A DNA stretch of 64,000 bases. Origin: Coptis chinensis. Lineage: Eukaryota > Streptophyta > Magnoliopsida > Ranunculales > Ranunculaceae. Below, piece by piece: positions 1-10,740 of this stretch. The first letter of the stretch is position 1; every line of letters begins with the position of its first letter. The position numbers and the translations under genes are program-made. The notes beneath the pieces are model-generated. The model was given only the letters and a program-made list of their open reading frames with translations. It searched no databases and was not told the DNA's origin. Where the stretch lies: assembly GCA_015680905.1 (NCBI GenBank), contig CM027378.1:102073501-102137500 (forward strand). Reading direction: 5' to 3'.

Positions 1-1106
1 TAGATTTCGATTATTGTTTAGTGAAATCGCATAAAGTTAGAATCTTTTCAGGTATGTTTAGTTTAGATTTAATGGGAATTGTTAGTTTGATGAATCAAGG
101 CTAAATCCTCCATTAGAGGGGTTGATGAAGCCTTGATGAAAACTTAGTGGTTAGTATAGAATTGGTTGTAGAATCTATTCCATTCTAGAAAGTCGTGTTT
201 AAGCCATGAGAATGGGTGGACGACTTCACATGCTAGTTAGTACTTCGGTAGAAATGCCATGAACACTAGGGATTAGAACTTCGAATTTCTTGTCGCGAAG
301 AACGTGAGAATCGAGATACAAGAATCTATACTAGGTTATTAAGTTGGATTCGAGGTGGATTCAATTCCCTCTAATCCTTTATCTAGATTCAAAACAAGCA
401 TATTTCCATAGTATTAGTAGTTAAATTCAACGTAGACTCATTTTAGTTTCATCGTGAGTATAACACCTTCGTAAAGCTCTCATTGACTTAAGAGAGCGAC
501 TAGTTAGACTTAGAAAACAATCCATGCTAGGGAACTAGGAGTGGAAACGAACTTCGTGACTCCATTTTAGTGCAATTATGTAGAGAGTAGAAGCTTTGAT
601 AATAGACACGTAAAAGAAGAAGAGTTTAGTTTACTTTACGTTGTGAATTCATCGCTCATTTCAGAGGGTAAACTATTCATTTTACGCTTATCACCGGTAG
701 GTCGGTATATGCCACATTGATAATGGCGTTGGATAAAGCTTCACGGACATTCGAAGTAGAAGTCCTCGATTGTTGATTCATTCAGGACTTTTTAGAGATT
801 TGGTTTTATGAGTACTTTCGAACTCTTTGTCCTAACATAGACATGATTCTTTGATACTTCTAGATTTGGTAGTTGGTCGGGGCCTCACTTGACTTCGTAA
901 TATAGGCGATTAGAAATAATATTTGTATGGCTCGTGCTTAGATTGATATTATATCATTGTCATCTATTGAGTGGAGACCTTGGCGTTTGACTACTGCCTT
1001 TGACGATCTAGTTGTGCAGCATGCTTGTGTGTTGTCATGTTACAGAGTTGTGTTTGCCGCACGTGACTGTATGGTTTGGTACTGTGGCGATAGATGTTGG
1101 AGGTAA
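1..1106. other. non-coding stretch, nothing recognised
   Basis: I see no open frame of useful length, no RNA gene and no clear repeat in this stretch. It may be upstream sequence of the decayed gene remnant that follows, but no promoter can be pointed to. Confidence 0.4.
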
Positions 1107-1855
1107 ATGACTGGACGTTATGGAGTTCCATGTGCTCCCATGCCAGATGTTAGTGATGCGAGTCGTGGGGTAGAATTCAAGTTCATGCCAGTGGTGGTCC
1201 TTGGCCAGATGCGTCTTCTTTTGTTGTTGAGCAGACTGCTGATCAGTATTATAGATGGTGGAACCGTGTCTCCATGGGTCCGTTGTTGCCCCCAGTTGGT
1301 CGGGCTAGCAACTTCGAGTTTGTGGGCCTGGAAGGGATGAGATGTGAGCTACGTATTCCTCATCCACCACAGCCTGTTTACAACCCACAACCTCTGAATG
1401 CATATCATCCAGCTCCTGTGTCAGCCAATAATCCTCAAATGTTTGCCGTGTGTGGACCTGATGGGGAGGCTACTTACATTTCCATTCCTGAGGTGCCTCG
1501 TGCTCGTTGCCATGAGTTAGAGCCGCAGATTGATCAGTATACCACGGTGAGTTTAGTTATTTTATTTTTCTTATTAATTATATATATAATATGTACTCAC
1601 AATGTATTTTCTTTGATTTTCAGGCTGAGATTCGGGAAAGATATGAGAACCAGATTTGTATGTTTGATGGGATGAGGACTGTCGTGTATCATTATAGCCA
1701 AGAAAGGGAGGAGGCATATTCTTAGACATATCAGCAATCCCAACGTGTGTATGACGAGACTCGAAAAACATACGGGGATATTCAGCAGGTGTACACGCAA
1801 CAACATCAGGGATATGAGGAACTTCAGGCTGAGGTAGTTAACTTTTCGTGCATTT
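1107..1855 (+). pseudogene. decayed protein-gene tail, possibly from a plant mobile domain (PMD/MAIN-like) or similar transposon-related gene
   Basis: Two overlapping frames carry protein-like sequence. The first runs from the ATG at 1107 to about 1165. The protein-like composition then continues in another frame, which includes the segment ADQYYRWWNRVSM (about 1235-1276) and a proline-rich stretch (about 1355-1440). This frame ends at a good GT donor near 1547. An acceptor (ttttcag, about 1622) leads to a glutamine/glutamate-rich, coiled-coil-like segment (EIRERYENQ, later TRKTYGDIQQVYTQQHQ), which is broken by a TAG near 1724. The frame change and the stop argue for a pseudogene. The tryptophan-rich segment before a proline-rich tail recalls the C-terminal region of plant mobile domain proteins, but this is a weak impression. 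No function is claimed. Confidence 0.4.
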
Positions 1856-2202
1856 AAAAGATCTTGATTCTCGTGTTAGGAACTTAGAGGAGCAAAATTA
1901 GGAATATCCAAATAGAGATAGGAGAGGGATCGAGTGGTAAGGGGCGTAGGAAGAGAGCTAAATAAATTTGATGTAATATGATAGGTTTTGGATCATTTTT
2001 TATATTATATGATTATATCATAATCATAGATTTTGGATTGCATAATCATAATCATAGGTTTTTAATTTCTTTAATTTTTTTTATTTTGAATCACAATTCT
2101 TAATTTCTTCAATTGCACAATTATTAATTTCTTAACTTCTATGCAAAACTCATAATTTTTCAAGTTCTATGCACCACAGTTCTAATTTTCATAAAAAGCG
2201 TA

Positions 2203-2316
2203 CGCGGTTTTGCCAACACCGCGCCCATAGATGCCCAAGCCCACGCGGTTTTGCCAAAACCGCGCCATAGAAGCCCATTTAGCAGCCCAAGCCCACGCGG
2301 TGTTGGGAAAACCGCG
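2203..2316. repeat. three GC-rich palindromic hairpins
   Basis: Three copies of a near-palindrome of the form CGCGGTTTTG-C-CAAAACCGCG lie within 115 bp. The second copy is close to perfect; the other two carry one-sided changes (GGTGTTGGG-type). Each copy is linked by a short AGCCCAAGCCCA-like spacer. The surrounding DNA is very AT-rich, so these stand out. They may belong to an unrecognised transposon end. Confidence 0.6.
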
Positions 2317-2518
2317 TGAGTGATTTGATACAGCATCAAACCTGGAACCAAATATTGGCCAATTTGGTGTTTGGTTGGTGTTTTCATCACCATGTAGCTC
2401 TCTTGAAGTTGAAAAAACACCAAATTGTTGGAAATTTGGAAATTTGGTGTTTGGTGATAGGTTGATATCACTCCTAAAGATGCTCTAAAGTCATTCTTCA
2501 ATCAATTTAGTTGTTAAA
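2317..2518. repeat. MITE-like AT-rich segment left of the Helitron
   Basis: The segment repeats ACCAAATTTGG-type inverted words (about 2350-2450) and ends with agatgctctaaag near 2479-2491. The reverse complement TTAGAGCATCT is a common plant MITE terminus. No opposite terminus or target duplication could be fixed, so this is a tentative remnant. Its right edge is the Helitron insertion point, host A at 2518. Confidence 0.35.
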
Positions 2519-2599
2519 CTAGATTTTGGACCCGGACATACGCCCGGGATCTATTAAATATTTTGTGGGCTGAAAATGCTTTACAAAATGTCTCACACA

Positions 2600-3262
2600 C
2601 ATTTTCGAATCAGAATATATTTTTATTGAAAATAAACCGAAATACATTAATGACCAACGATTATGGTACATAAGTACTTTGAAACTAATTAAGAGATCAA
2701 ATTGAGATAGCCTCATCACTTTGTGGTTTAGGATATTAATCCGTAATTTTCAAATAGAATTATCTTAAACTCGATCTATCTTGTATAATAGTTTTATTAT
2801 ATTTATGGTGATTTAGCGGCAAATTTTTGAATCATAATATATTTTTATTAAAAATAAACCGAAATACGTTAATGAGCAGCGATTATGATGCATAAGTACT
2901 TGGAAACTAAGGGATCAAATTGAGATAGCCTATTCACTTTGTGGTTTAGGATATTAATCCATAATTTTCAAATAGAATTATATTAAACTCGATCTAGCTT
3001 GTATGATAGTTTTCTTAGATTTATGATGATTTAGCGGCAAATTTTTGAATCAGAATATATTTTTATTGAAAATAAACCGAAATACGTTAATGAACAGCGA
3101 TTATGGTGCATAAGTACTTGGAAACTAAGGGATCAAATTGAGATAGTCTATTCACTTTGTGGTTTATAATATTAATCTGTAATTTTCAAATAAAATTATT
3201 TTAAACTCGATCTAGCTTGTATAATAGTTTTATTAGATTTATGGTGATTTAGCGGTAAATCA
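2600..3262. repeat. three tandem ~218 bp repeats inside Helitron copy 1
   Basis: Three successive units start at about 2602, 2821 and 3037 with a version of 'tcagaatatatttttattg' and run through 'gatcaaattgagatag', 'aaactcgatcta' and 'ttatggtgatttagcgg'. They differ by scattered substitutions and small deletions. Copy 2 of the Helitron carries only two such units, so unit number varies between family members. Confidence 0.85.
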
Positions 3263-3714
3263 TCACCGTTAAAACTACGTACTAATGTGTACAAATCACT
3301 AAAACAGATTGATTATTTCCATATCCTCAAATAATACACTACTCCCACTTGAAAAGATTTATCATATGAACGTGTCCTACGAACGGGTGCCGTTATATTA
3401 AATTATTCTAAAAAATATTAGCAACTATGCATAGTTATGAGATATGAAAATTATATTAATTACTCATTTAAATTTCTTGCACCACTCTCTATAAAAAGGA
3501 AGCACCAAATCTTGATAAAACTAATCGACTTTTTTTTTTTTTTATTGTTAGGTTTAATAATTAAAGTTTTGTGAGAATGCCCAATGCGGCGAAGATAATA
3601 TTGAAGATACTTGAATAGCAAGGTATTCCCAATCACAATAAAATAATTATAATAAACACTGCTTAAAATGCAAAACTATATTTGTCGAGACATTTATTCC
3701 CCCTACATAAAATA

Positions 3715-6625
3715 CAAATATGTTTTAGGGTTATTAATTCAATGCATTTGCACCAAGTTTATGATTTTCCATTAATTATTCTTTGAGGTTAGTTTAATAT
3801 AGTATGTTGCATCCCGCTTCTAATTTCTCATTAATTATTCTTTGAAGTTAGTACAATGCAGTTGCATAAAGTTTTCGATTTCCGTTAATTATTATTTGAG
3901 GTTAGTACAAAGGCAAATTACATCCACTTTATGATTTCTCATTAGTTATTCATTAAAGTTAATTTAGTACGTACAGTTGCATCCAGTTTTTGATGTTTCG
4001 TTAATTAGTCGTTGAGATTAGTTCATTGCATTTGCATCCGGGTTCCAATCTCCCTTTAATTACTCTTTTTGAGGTTAGTTCAATATATTTGCATCCAGTT
4101 TCGATTTCCTAATAATTGTTTTCTAGGTTAGTTCGATAGTTTACAATTTCTATACGGTTTGCATACATGTAAAGAGTCTGTTTTATAAACTCACTTTTAT
4201 TTTGGGTTCATAATTACTTGTAATTATTCATATGAGAAGGCTAAAAAGTGGATATTTATGCCTTGAGGTCAGTCGCTGGATTACATCCGACTTCCGATTT
4301 CTAGTTAACCATTTTTTATGTTATTTCAATGCATTTGCATCCATTTTTTGATTCCCGTTAGTTAATCTCGATTTTAGTTTAATGCAGATTGCATCCAAAT
4401 TTTAGTTTTCCGTTAATTATTCTTTTTAGATTAGTTCAATGCAGTTGCATATAATTTTAGATTTTATGTTAATTGTTCTTTGAGGTTAGTTCAATGCATT
4501 TGCATCAAGTTTATGATTTCCGGTTAATTATTTTTTAAGGTTAGTTCAATGCAGTTACATCAAATTTATAATTTCCCGTTAATTATTCATTTAGGTTAGT
4601 TCAGTGTAGTTTCATCCATTTTTTAATGTTTCATTAATTAGTCTTTGAGATTAGTTCATTGCATTTGGATCCAGTTTCCGATTTCCCGTTAATAACTCTT
4701 TAAGGTTAGTTTAATACATCTGCATCTAGTTTATGATTATTTATGCTTTGAGGTTAGTTCGATATAATTATATCCAGTTTTTTATTTTCCGTTAACTATT
4801 CTTTGAGGTTATTTCAATGCATTTGCATTTAGTTTTCGATTTCCCACCAATTATTTTATGAGGTTAGTTCAATGCAGTTGCATTCGATTTTTGATTTTAT
4901 GTTAATTATTTTTTGAGTAAAGTTCAATGCATTCGCATTCAGTTTCCGGTTTCTCATTAATTATTATTTGAGGTTTGTTTGATGTATTTGCATACCGTTT
5001 CCGATTTTCCGATAAATATTTTTCAAGGATTTGCATTCAATTTCTAATTATCCGTTAGTTACTCATCATTAGTTTAATGCAATTTGCATAAACTTTATGA
5101 TTTCCCATTAATTACTCCTTGAGGTCAGGTTATGTATTTGAATCAAATTTCCAATTTCCTTATAATTATCCAATGTGGTGTGTAATACCAACTTCTTACG
5201 ATCCATCTGTAGTGTCCTTGAAAACATGACATAAAAAAAGTAAATTATGCTTAATTTACTATGTGGGATCATCGAAGATTATCTAGTTTCGATTTCTCGT
5301 TAATTATTCTTTAAATTATGCATGACTCACTATGTGGAATCTTCAAAGATTATCTACTTAATAGGTGTTGTTATATTAATTATTCTAAAAAATTTTGCAA
5401 ATATGCATAACTATTATATATTAATATTATATTGATCACTCGACCAAATTTCTTATAACGCGTGAAAACCTCACTCTCCATTAAAAAAAAAAAAAAACTC
5501 ACATTTGATAAAATTCTTCAACTTCATTTGTTTTGTTTAATAATTGAAGTTTAATTGAATTTTTTGTGAGATTGCCTAATAAAGCGGTTCATATATATTG
5601 AAGCTACTTGAATAGAAAGGAGTTCCTAATCATACGGAAAGAGATAAGATAAACATCATTTTAAATACAAAACTATACTTATCGAGACATTCCCACAACA
5701 TATAACCCAACTATGTTTTGAGGTTAGTTTAATGCATTTGCATCTAGTTTCTGATTTTTCGTTATTTATATTTTGAGGTTAGTTCAATGCGGTTGCATCC
5801 AATTTTCAATTCCCATTATTTATTTTTTGAGATCGGTTCATTGCGGTTGTATCCGGTTTAGATTGATCGTTAATTATTCTTTTTTCGTTAGTTCAATACA
5901 TTTGCATCAAATTCCCAATTTTCTATTAATTGTTCTTTGAGGTCGGTTCAATGCATTTGCATCCAGTTCGATTTCCGTTAATTATTCAAAGGAGATTAGT
6001 TTAATGTATTTGCATCAAGTTTTCGATTTCTCGTGTTTATTATTTGATAAAGTTGCATTTGCATTTAGTTTCCGATTTCCGTTAATTATTGTTTGAGGTT
6101 AGTTTAATGAGTTTGCATCCGGTTTCGATTTCCGTTAATTATTTCTTGAGGTTTTGCATCCAATATTTTTTTGAGATTAGTTCAATGCGGTTGCATCCGG
6201 TTTTCGATTTCCGTTAATTATTTTTTTAAGATTAGTTCCACGATTTGCATTATGTTCCCCAATTTATAATTAATTTTTCTTTGAGGTTAGTTCAATACGG
6301 TTTGCATCCAGTTTTTAGATTTCCGTTAATTTAATCTTTGAGGGTTAGCTCAATGCATTTGCATCCAGTTTCGATTTTCCGACAATTATTTTTTGATGTT
6401 AGTTTGATGTATTTGTATCCAAGTTTTGATTTTCTGTTAATTATTCTTTTGAGATTAGTTTAATGCGGTTGTATCCATATTTTGATTTTCTATTAATTAC
6501 TTTTTTAAGATTAGTTTAATGCTTGCATTTGCATCCATTTTCGATTTCCGTTAAATATTATTTGAGGTTAGTTCGATGCATTTGCATCCAATTTTCGTTC
6601 CCCATTAATTGTTTTTGTCGTTAGT
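3715..6625. repeat. satellite-like array of ~55-60 bp units inside Helitron copy 1
   Basis: A unit of the form 'gaggttagttcaatgc' + 'atttgcatccagttt' + 'cgatttcc' + 'gttaattattcttt' is repeated roughly 45-50 times with heavy divergence. Most units retain TTTGCATC. The array is interrupted near 4140-4260 and 5180-5700 by non-repeat segments that occur at the equivalent places in copy 2. No coding frame exists. Confidence 0.85.
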
Positions 6626-7248
6626 TTCATTCAATTATATATATATTTTAAAATATTTATCATTATTGCTTTACCGTTATTTTTTTTTCATTTTATATTA
6701 TATATTTTGTATAATTGTTTTTAACTATGTTTTGAAGTCATGTTAAGGATATATTCGAAATAAGTCGGTGTTTTATCATAGATACTAAAATTGTATGATT
6801 TGTAATAGGAAATTAGTTTATACAAATCACCTATTTTTTTTAGCATTTTTTTATTTGATCAAATATATAAGAATTGGAACACTAAAAGTGTTTGATTCAG
6901 TATTTCTACAAATCACCTATTTTTTTTTTTAGTAATTTTTTTTTTATTTGATCAAATATATAAGAATTGAAAATACACTTAAACTCTAAAAATATAAGAA
7001 TTAGAAAATACACTCAAACTCTCCAAAGAGTTCCATGTATGCGTGGGAGACTATTAGAAAATATTATCTTTTCATATTAGAGTGTACATAAGATAAAAAA
7101 AGCTAACTCTCATATTAGAGTCTTGCATGTAGAAGAGAAAATTAACTTCTTTAAAGGTCTATAACTTTTAAGATATAGATAGTAGATGGACTCGACCCAA
7201 TATCGAAATATCAGAATAACCGACATATCAGCTGATATACCAAGTATT

Positions 7249-7321
7249 GGGCCTCGTTTGGATAACAAACTGGATTTGTACTAGAAAAGCCAGATTTTGA
7301 TCAGACCCACCAAACGCTCCC
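7249..7321. mobile_element. small MITE-like insert in the promoter of the next gene
   Basis: A 73 bp segment is bounded by imperfect inverted ends: GGGCCTCGTTTGG at the left and CCAAACGCTCCC at the right (reverse complement GGGAGCGTTTGG). It lies between the Helitron end and the 5' leader of the gene at 7352. The GGGCC..GTTTGG word is frequent in plant MITEs. No target duplication is clear. Confidence 0.4.
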
Positions 7322-7351
7322 TCTGGAAGAAGAAGAAGAAGAAGAGAGAAA

Positions 7352-10267
7352 ATGGTGGCAATCTCATTATACAGAGGGAATTTACATAGAGTACCGGATG
7401 TAACAAGAAGATGGTTAATGCCAAGTCAAAGTATCTCTTTAAAAAATTTCAAATCCCTTTTAAACAAACGTCAAAAGACACTTTCCCGTATTAATTCCAA
7501 CACTGCTGCCACGTCAGATGAGTTTGTAGGTGATAATACTTGTTCTAAGGATCAAATTAATGTTAAAGATGAGAAATTGGTGGAGGGTAATTGTGGGATT
7601 GAAGAAGAAAGGAATGAATTAGTGGATGGTGATAAAGATGAGGTAGCTGAGGTGGAAGGTGTGAAGGAAGAGAAGCTACCGAGCTCGGCTGTAGAGGTAA
7701 CTTATACTTTTTTGTTTATATATTGCTTTGCAGTTGACACAATATTTTGGTTGATTGTATTAGGAAAGGGACTAATTTATATTGGAATTTTGGAGAGCTG
7801 CTTTTGACGCATCATCTATCACTTGCTAATGCTTCCAGTTAAAAGGATTGTTTAACAATGTTATTGAAGTCATATTATGTAAATTGATTTGTATATTGGC
7901 CAGCTTAATCCTTTGATTCAACCATTGATTTGTATCATGCAATCACGTTGTACAACTAGACTAGGCACAAAAAAATACATATTTAAGTTCCATTTTCAAT
8001 CAAACTGCCCTCATATTACTTGTGAGTTGTGACTTGCATCTCACTAATTTGATCGGCTTTCACGCTAATCTAAACTAAAAGTCGTCTCTTGTGTTAGTTT
8101 TGATCTCACTCCTCCACTACACTACTGTTTCATCGTGGTTTTCTGCTATATCCATCTAAGAAAGTGGCTTAGGAGCCTTTCGTCTAACATGATTTTTGGT
8201 TCAAATTTTAGATTTAATGAGTAAGGAGTTTGTCTTTTGTGATGATATAACACTTTTGATTCAATTGCATGTAAATGAATGACTGCTTTCTAGTTGTTGA
8301 TAATAGCTGAAATTAGATGTAGCATTTTTCGTATTTTATGTAGTGAGAAATTATATACTACTGCTTTTACTATAAAAATAAATAAATTTATGAATCTTGT
8401 TATTTGCTGGATGATTTGATCAAACTCTTTTATGATTTTATGGATATTGTTCAGATTTGGTGGTTTTAATTGTTAACACGAATGTTATGATTACTGGAAT
8501 TTTTTGTTCTTTACTTTGTTATGTTTCACAGATTTCATTTCTTTTACCTACCAGATTAGCAACAACGTGGACTTGCCAAGTGACGAGGAAAAAAAGAAGA
8601 ATGATTTGGAGCAGAACCTGAAAGTTTTGAATGAGAGGAAGCACAATCTGGTTCAGATGCTGAAGCAGGTAAGCCGTGTTGCTTTAATATCTGGTTAAAG
8701 ATGGGATGTTATTGAACTGTATTTCTTCTTTAGGTCGATTATGTTATTGTCTTGGAATTGCTTGGTCTACTTTTGTCTTCTTCTGCTTTTCAAAAAAAGC
8801 AATCCTGTGTGCTTTGATGACCGTTGGGTAGCTTTACAATGTTAAACAGATTCTGAATACAGAGGAAGAAATTAAGAGGCGGAACAGTGTGCAGGCATCA
8901 CTTGTCGCTCCTCCTATTCCTCAGCAAATGGCAGCTGCAACTGACTTGGGGTCAAATCCTAGACCAGCTGTTAATAGGGCAGGTCAAGAAGCTAATTTCT
9001 GTGGTGATCTGGAAGGAGAATCAGAGGATGTTTCTAACCCTAATGCACATGCCCGCCATTTTCACCATAGGCGCAGTACATCCCCGTCTGCATCTTCTCC
9101 TCTTAGAAAGCTTTCAAATACCTCACTTCAACATAATGCGGTAATGTTTCTTAGTTATTACTCATAATAACAATTTAAATTTATTATTCGATCTGCAATT
9201 TGGTAGCTAGTACACAACGTTTTGTTCCATCCGATGATCCAAAGCTTCTAGGTTTCTTGTACAAAAAATTAATACACAACACCGCTCACATCCATACTCG
9301 CAGGCACACACACACCCACACAGTGAAAGTGGAAAATTTGTTGTGCTGTCATTTAAAGTCAGAAATATTGGCTGTTATTAGATCTAATGATGCTGTTTTT
9401 TTATCAGTAAAATATCTAGTGATCTATTAAAACGCATAGGATTTGTTGTAGAATCTTTCTCGTTCGTCTCTTTAATGAGACTGGAACAAATGGTTTTACT
9501 TAGTTATTTGTTTACTTGCCATTGGAGTACAACCAGTGGTAAGAGTTGAAACTTTTGACTCGATAAGGGAGAAACAATCGTGGAGATGGAGAGAGAGCTA
9601 TAATTATAAGGGAGATTTCACACGAGAGAACTATTTTTTTCTTGGACCAAGATTAACGTTTGGTGTTAATTGAACTAAGCATCTTTAAAAGAAAGAAGTG
9701 ACCCGAAGGCCATAAGATCAGACGAATCCAACAGTTATCACTGTATGTGTATTTAAAAAATAGTCTCCTATGTGGGTGTGTTGAGAGAGACAGTTTTTCA
9801 GACGATCCAGTTTTTTGTATGATATATATTGCATACATAACAAATGCCATCCTGTTTACCTGGTTAGCTTGAATATTTCTACCTGATAATAAAGAGTCAA
9901 TCATGTAGCTACACAAAAGGGAAATGTTGGTACAGGATTTTTTTCAACTGGGGGAGTCCTACAAAGATCAAGAATGTACTCACTTTAATTTGTTTAAGGT
10001 ATACTCACTCTAATTTGTTTGATGTATATTTAGGTTCCGAACAATAGGCCAAATTTGGGAGCTACTCAGACCACATCTAGCATGTTTGCAGGTGTAACAT
10101 CCAGTCCTTCACGATTTGCTCCCTCTGGGTATCAAGGCCATCCTGCGAATCTGCCCCCGTTATCTGTCTCTGGAAATCATTTTACTGCCTCCTCTCCTTC
10201 CCCTGCAGCATCAGGTGGCACTTCAGTTTGTAGAGATGCTCGATTGACCAGCCCTTCCTGGAATTAG
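7352..10267 (+). CDS. uncharacterised conserved-looking plant protein, four exons, 327 aa
   Basis: Exons: 7352-7696, 8555-8668, 8850-9140 and 10034-10267, all joined in phase 0 with GT-AG introns, giving 327 residues. The start is the first ATG after a GAA-rich leader. The N-terminus (MVAISLYRGNLHRVPDV) is basic and, I believe, conserved in a plant family of unknown function; no named domain is recognised. Residues about 65-110 are acidic. Exons 2-3 hold a charged heptad-like stretch (NDLEQNLKVLNERKHNLVQM), a probable coiled coil. The rest is serine/proline-rich and probably disordered, ending in RLTSPSWN. There is no signal peptide or membrane segment. A 4.7 kb Helitron ends 165 bp upstream of the start, so the promoter may be altered. 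Intron 3 (9141-10033) holds a CA-rich microsatellite near 9304. The exon structure is well supported; the function is unknown. Confidence 0.75.
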
Positions 10268-10691
10268 AGGTGATTTTGTTCATAAATTTCATTGTAGGAT
10301 TCAGTCAGTAGCAATTGAAGTGTGAAATTGGAATGCTTCACATACAACATTCTACTGCGAATTTGTTGTCAATTTAATGTTGGTCTGACATGTTAAAGTC
10401 CACATGTAAATTTGTTGAATGGAAAGAAGGTTCAGAGTGAATTGTTGATTTTAAACATGTGTTTTTTTTTTCTTTTCCCTCGTTTCTGATTCCAGAAGTG
10501 ACTTACAGAGTTTCCTTTACATGTCAGTTTTAAAAGTCAATACTTCATAAGCTCCATCTCTAATAAATTTTAGCTACTGATTAAATGACCTAAAATAAAA
10601 GAACCTGTTGGATTGCCTAATGATCGTGAAAGGATTCCCTGGTTACTCTATTTAATTTTTTGACCAAAAAAAGTAGTGTTAGTCAGTGAAA
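10268..10691. other. 3' flank of the upstream gene
   Basis: This is probable 3' UTR and downstream sequence of the four-exon gene, AT-rich, with no gene or repeat recognised. It ends at the Helitron terminus beginning CTAG at 10692. Confidence 0.5.
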
Positions 10692-10740
10692 CTAGATTTT
10701 GGACCTGGGCATACGCCCGGGATCTATTAAATATTTTGTG
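10692..10740 (-). mobile_element. isolated Helitron 3' terminus (49 bp)
   Basis: The segment is nearly identical to the first ~50 bp of both large Helitrons: CTAGATTTTGGAC, then a hairpin (CCTGGGC-atac-GCCCGGG), then 'atctattaaatattttgtg'. Similarity stops at 10740 and TRRAP coding sequence starts at once. The base before CTAG is A, as expected for insertion at an A/T site. No matching 5' end (TCTACTAT-like on the minus strand) was found between the pseudogene and 17.4 kb. Confidence 0.8.

Larger units (their letters stand above)
2519..7186 (-). mobile_element. non-autonomous Helitron, copy 1 (4668 bp)
   Basis: Read on the minus strand, the element begins TCTACTATCTATATC (at 7186) and ends with a GC hairpin, about ten bases, then CTAG (2522-2519). 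These are the hallmarks of a Helitron: 5' TC, 3' hairpin and CTRR. The hairpin arms are CCCGG and CCGGG at about 2531-2548. The flanks are A at 2518 and T at 7187, matching insertion between A and T without target duplication. Inside there is no Rep/helicase coding. Instead there are three ~218 bp repeats near the 3' end and a long array of short diverged repeats. A second copy with the same plan lies at 18500-23188. The 5' end sits 165 bp upstream of the next gene's start codon. Confidence 0.85.

Noticed and set aside
3715..6625. CRISPR-like array in the Helitron
   Set aside because: The units are diverged tandem repeats without distinct spacers, in a eukaryotic genome.
9300..9325. CA repeat as part of a coding exon
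   Set aside because: It lies in an intron with stops in flanking frames; it is a simple microsatellite.
9540..9640. SINE-like 'accagtggtaagagttg' word in intron 3 of the gene at 7352
   Set aside because: It resembles a box A, but no acceptable box B follows at the right distance.
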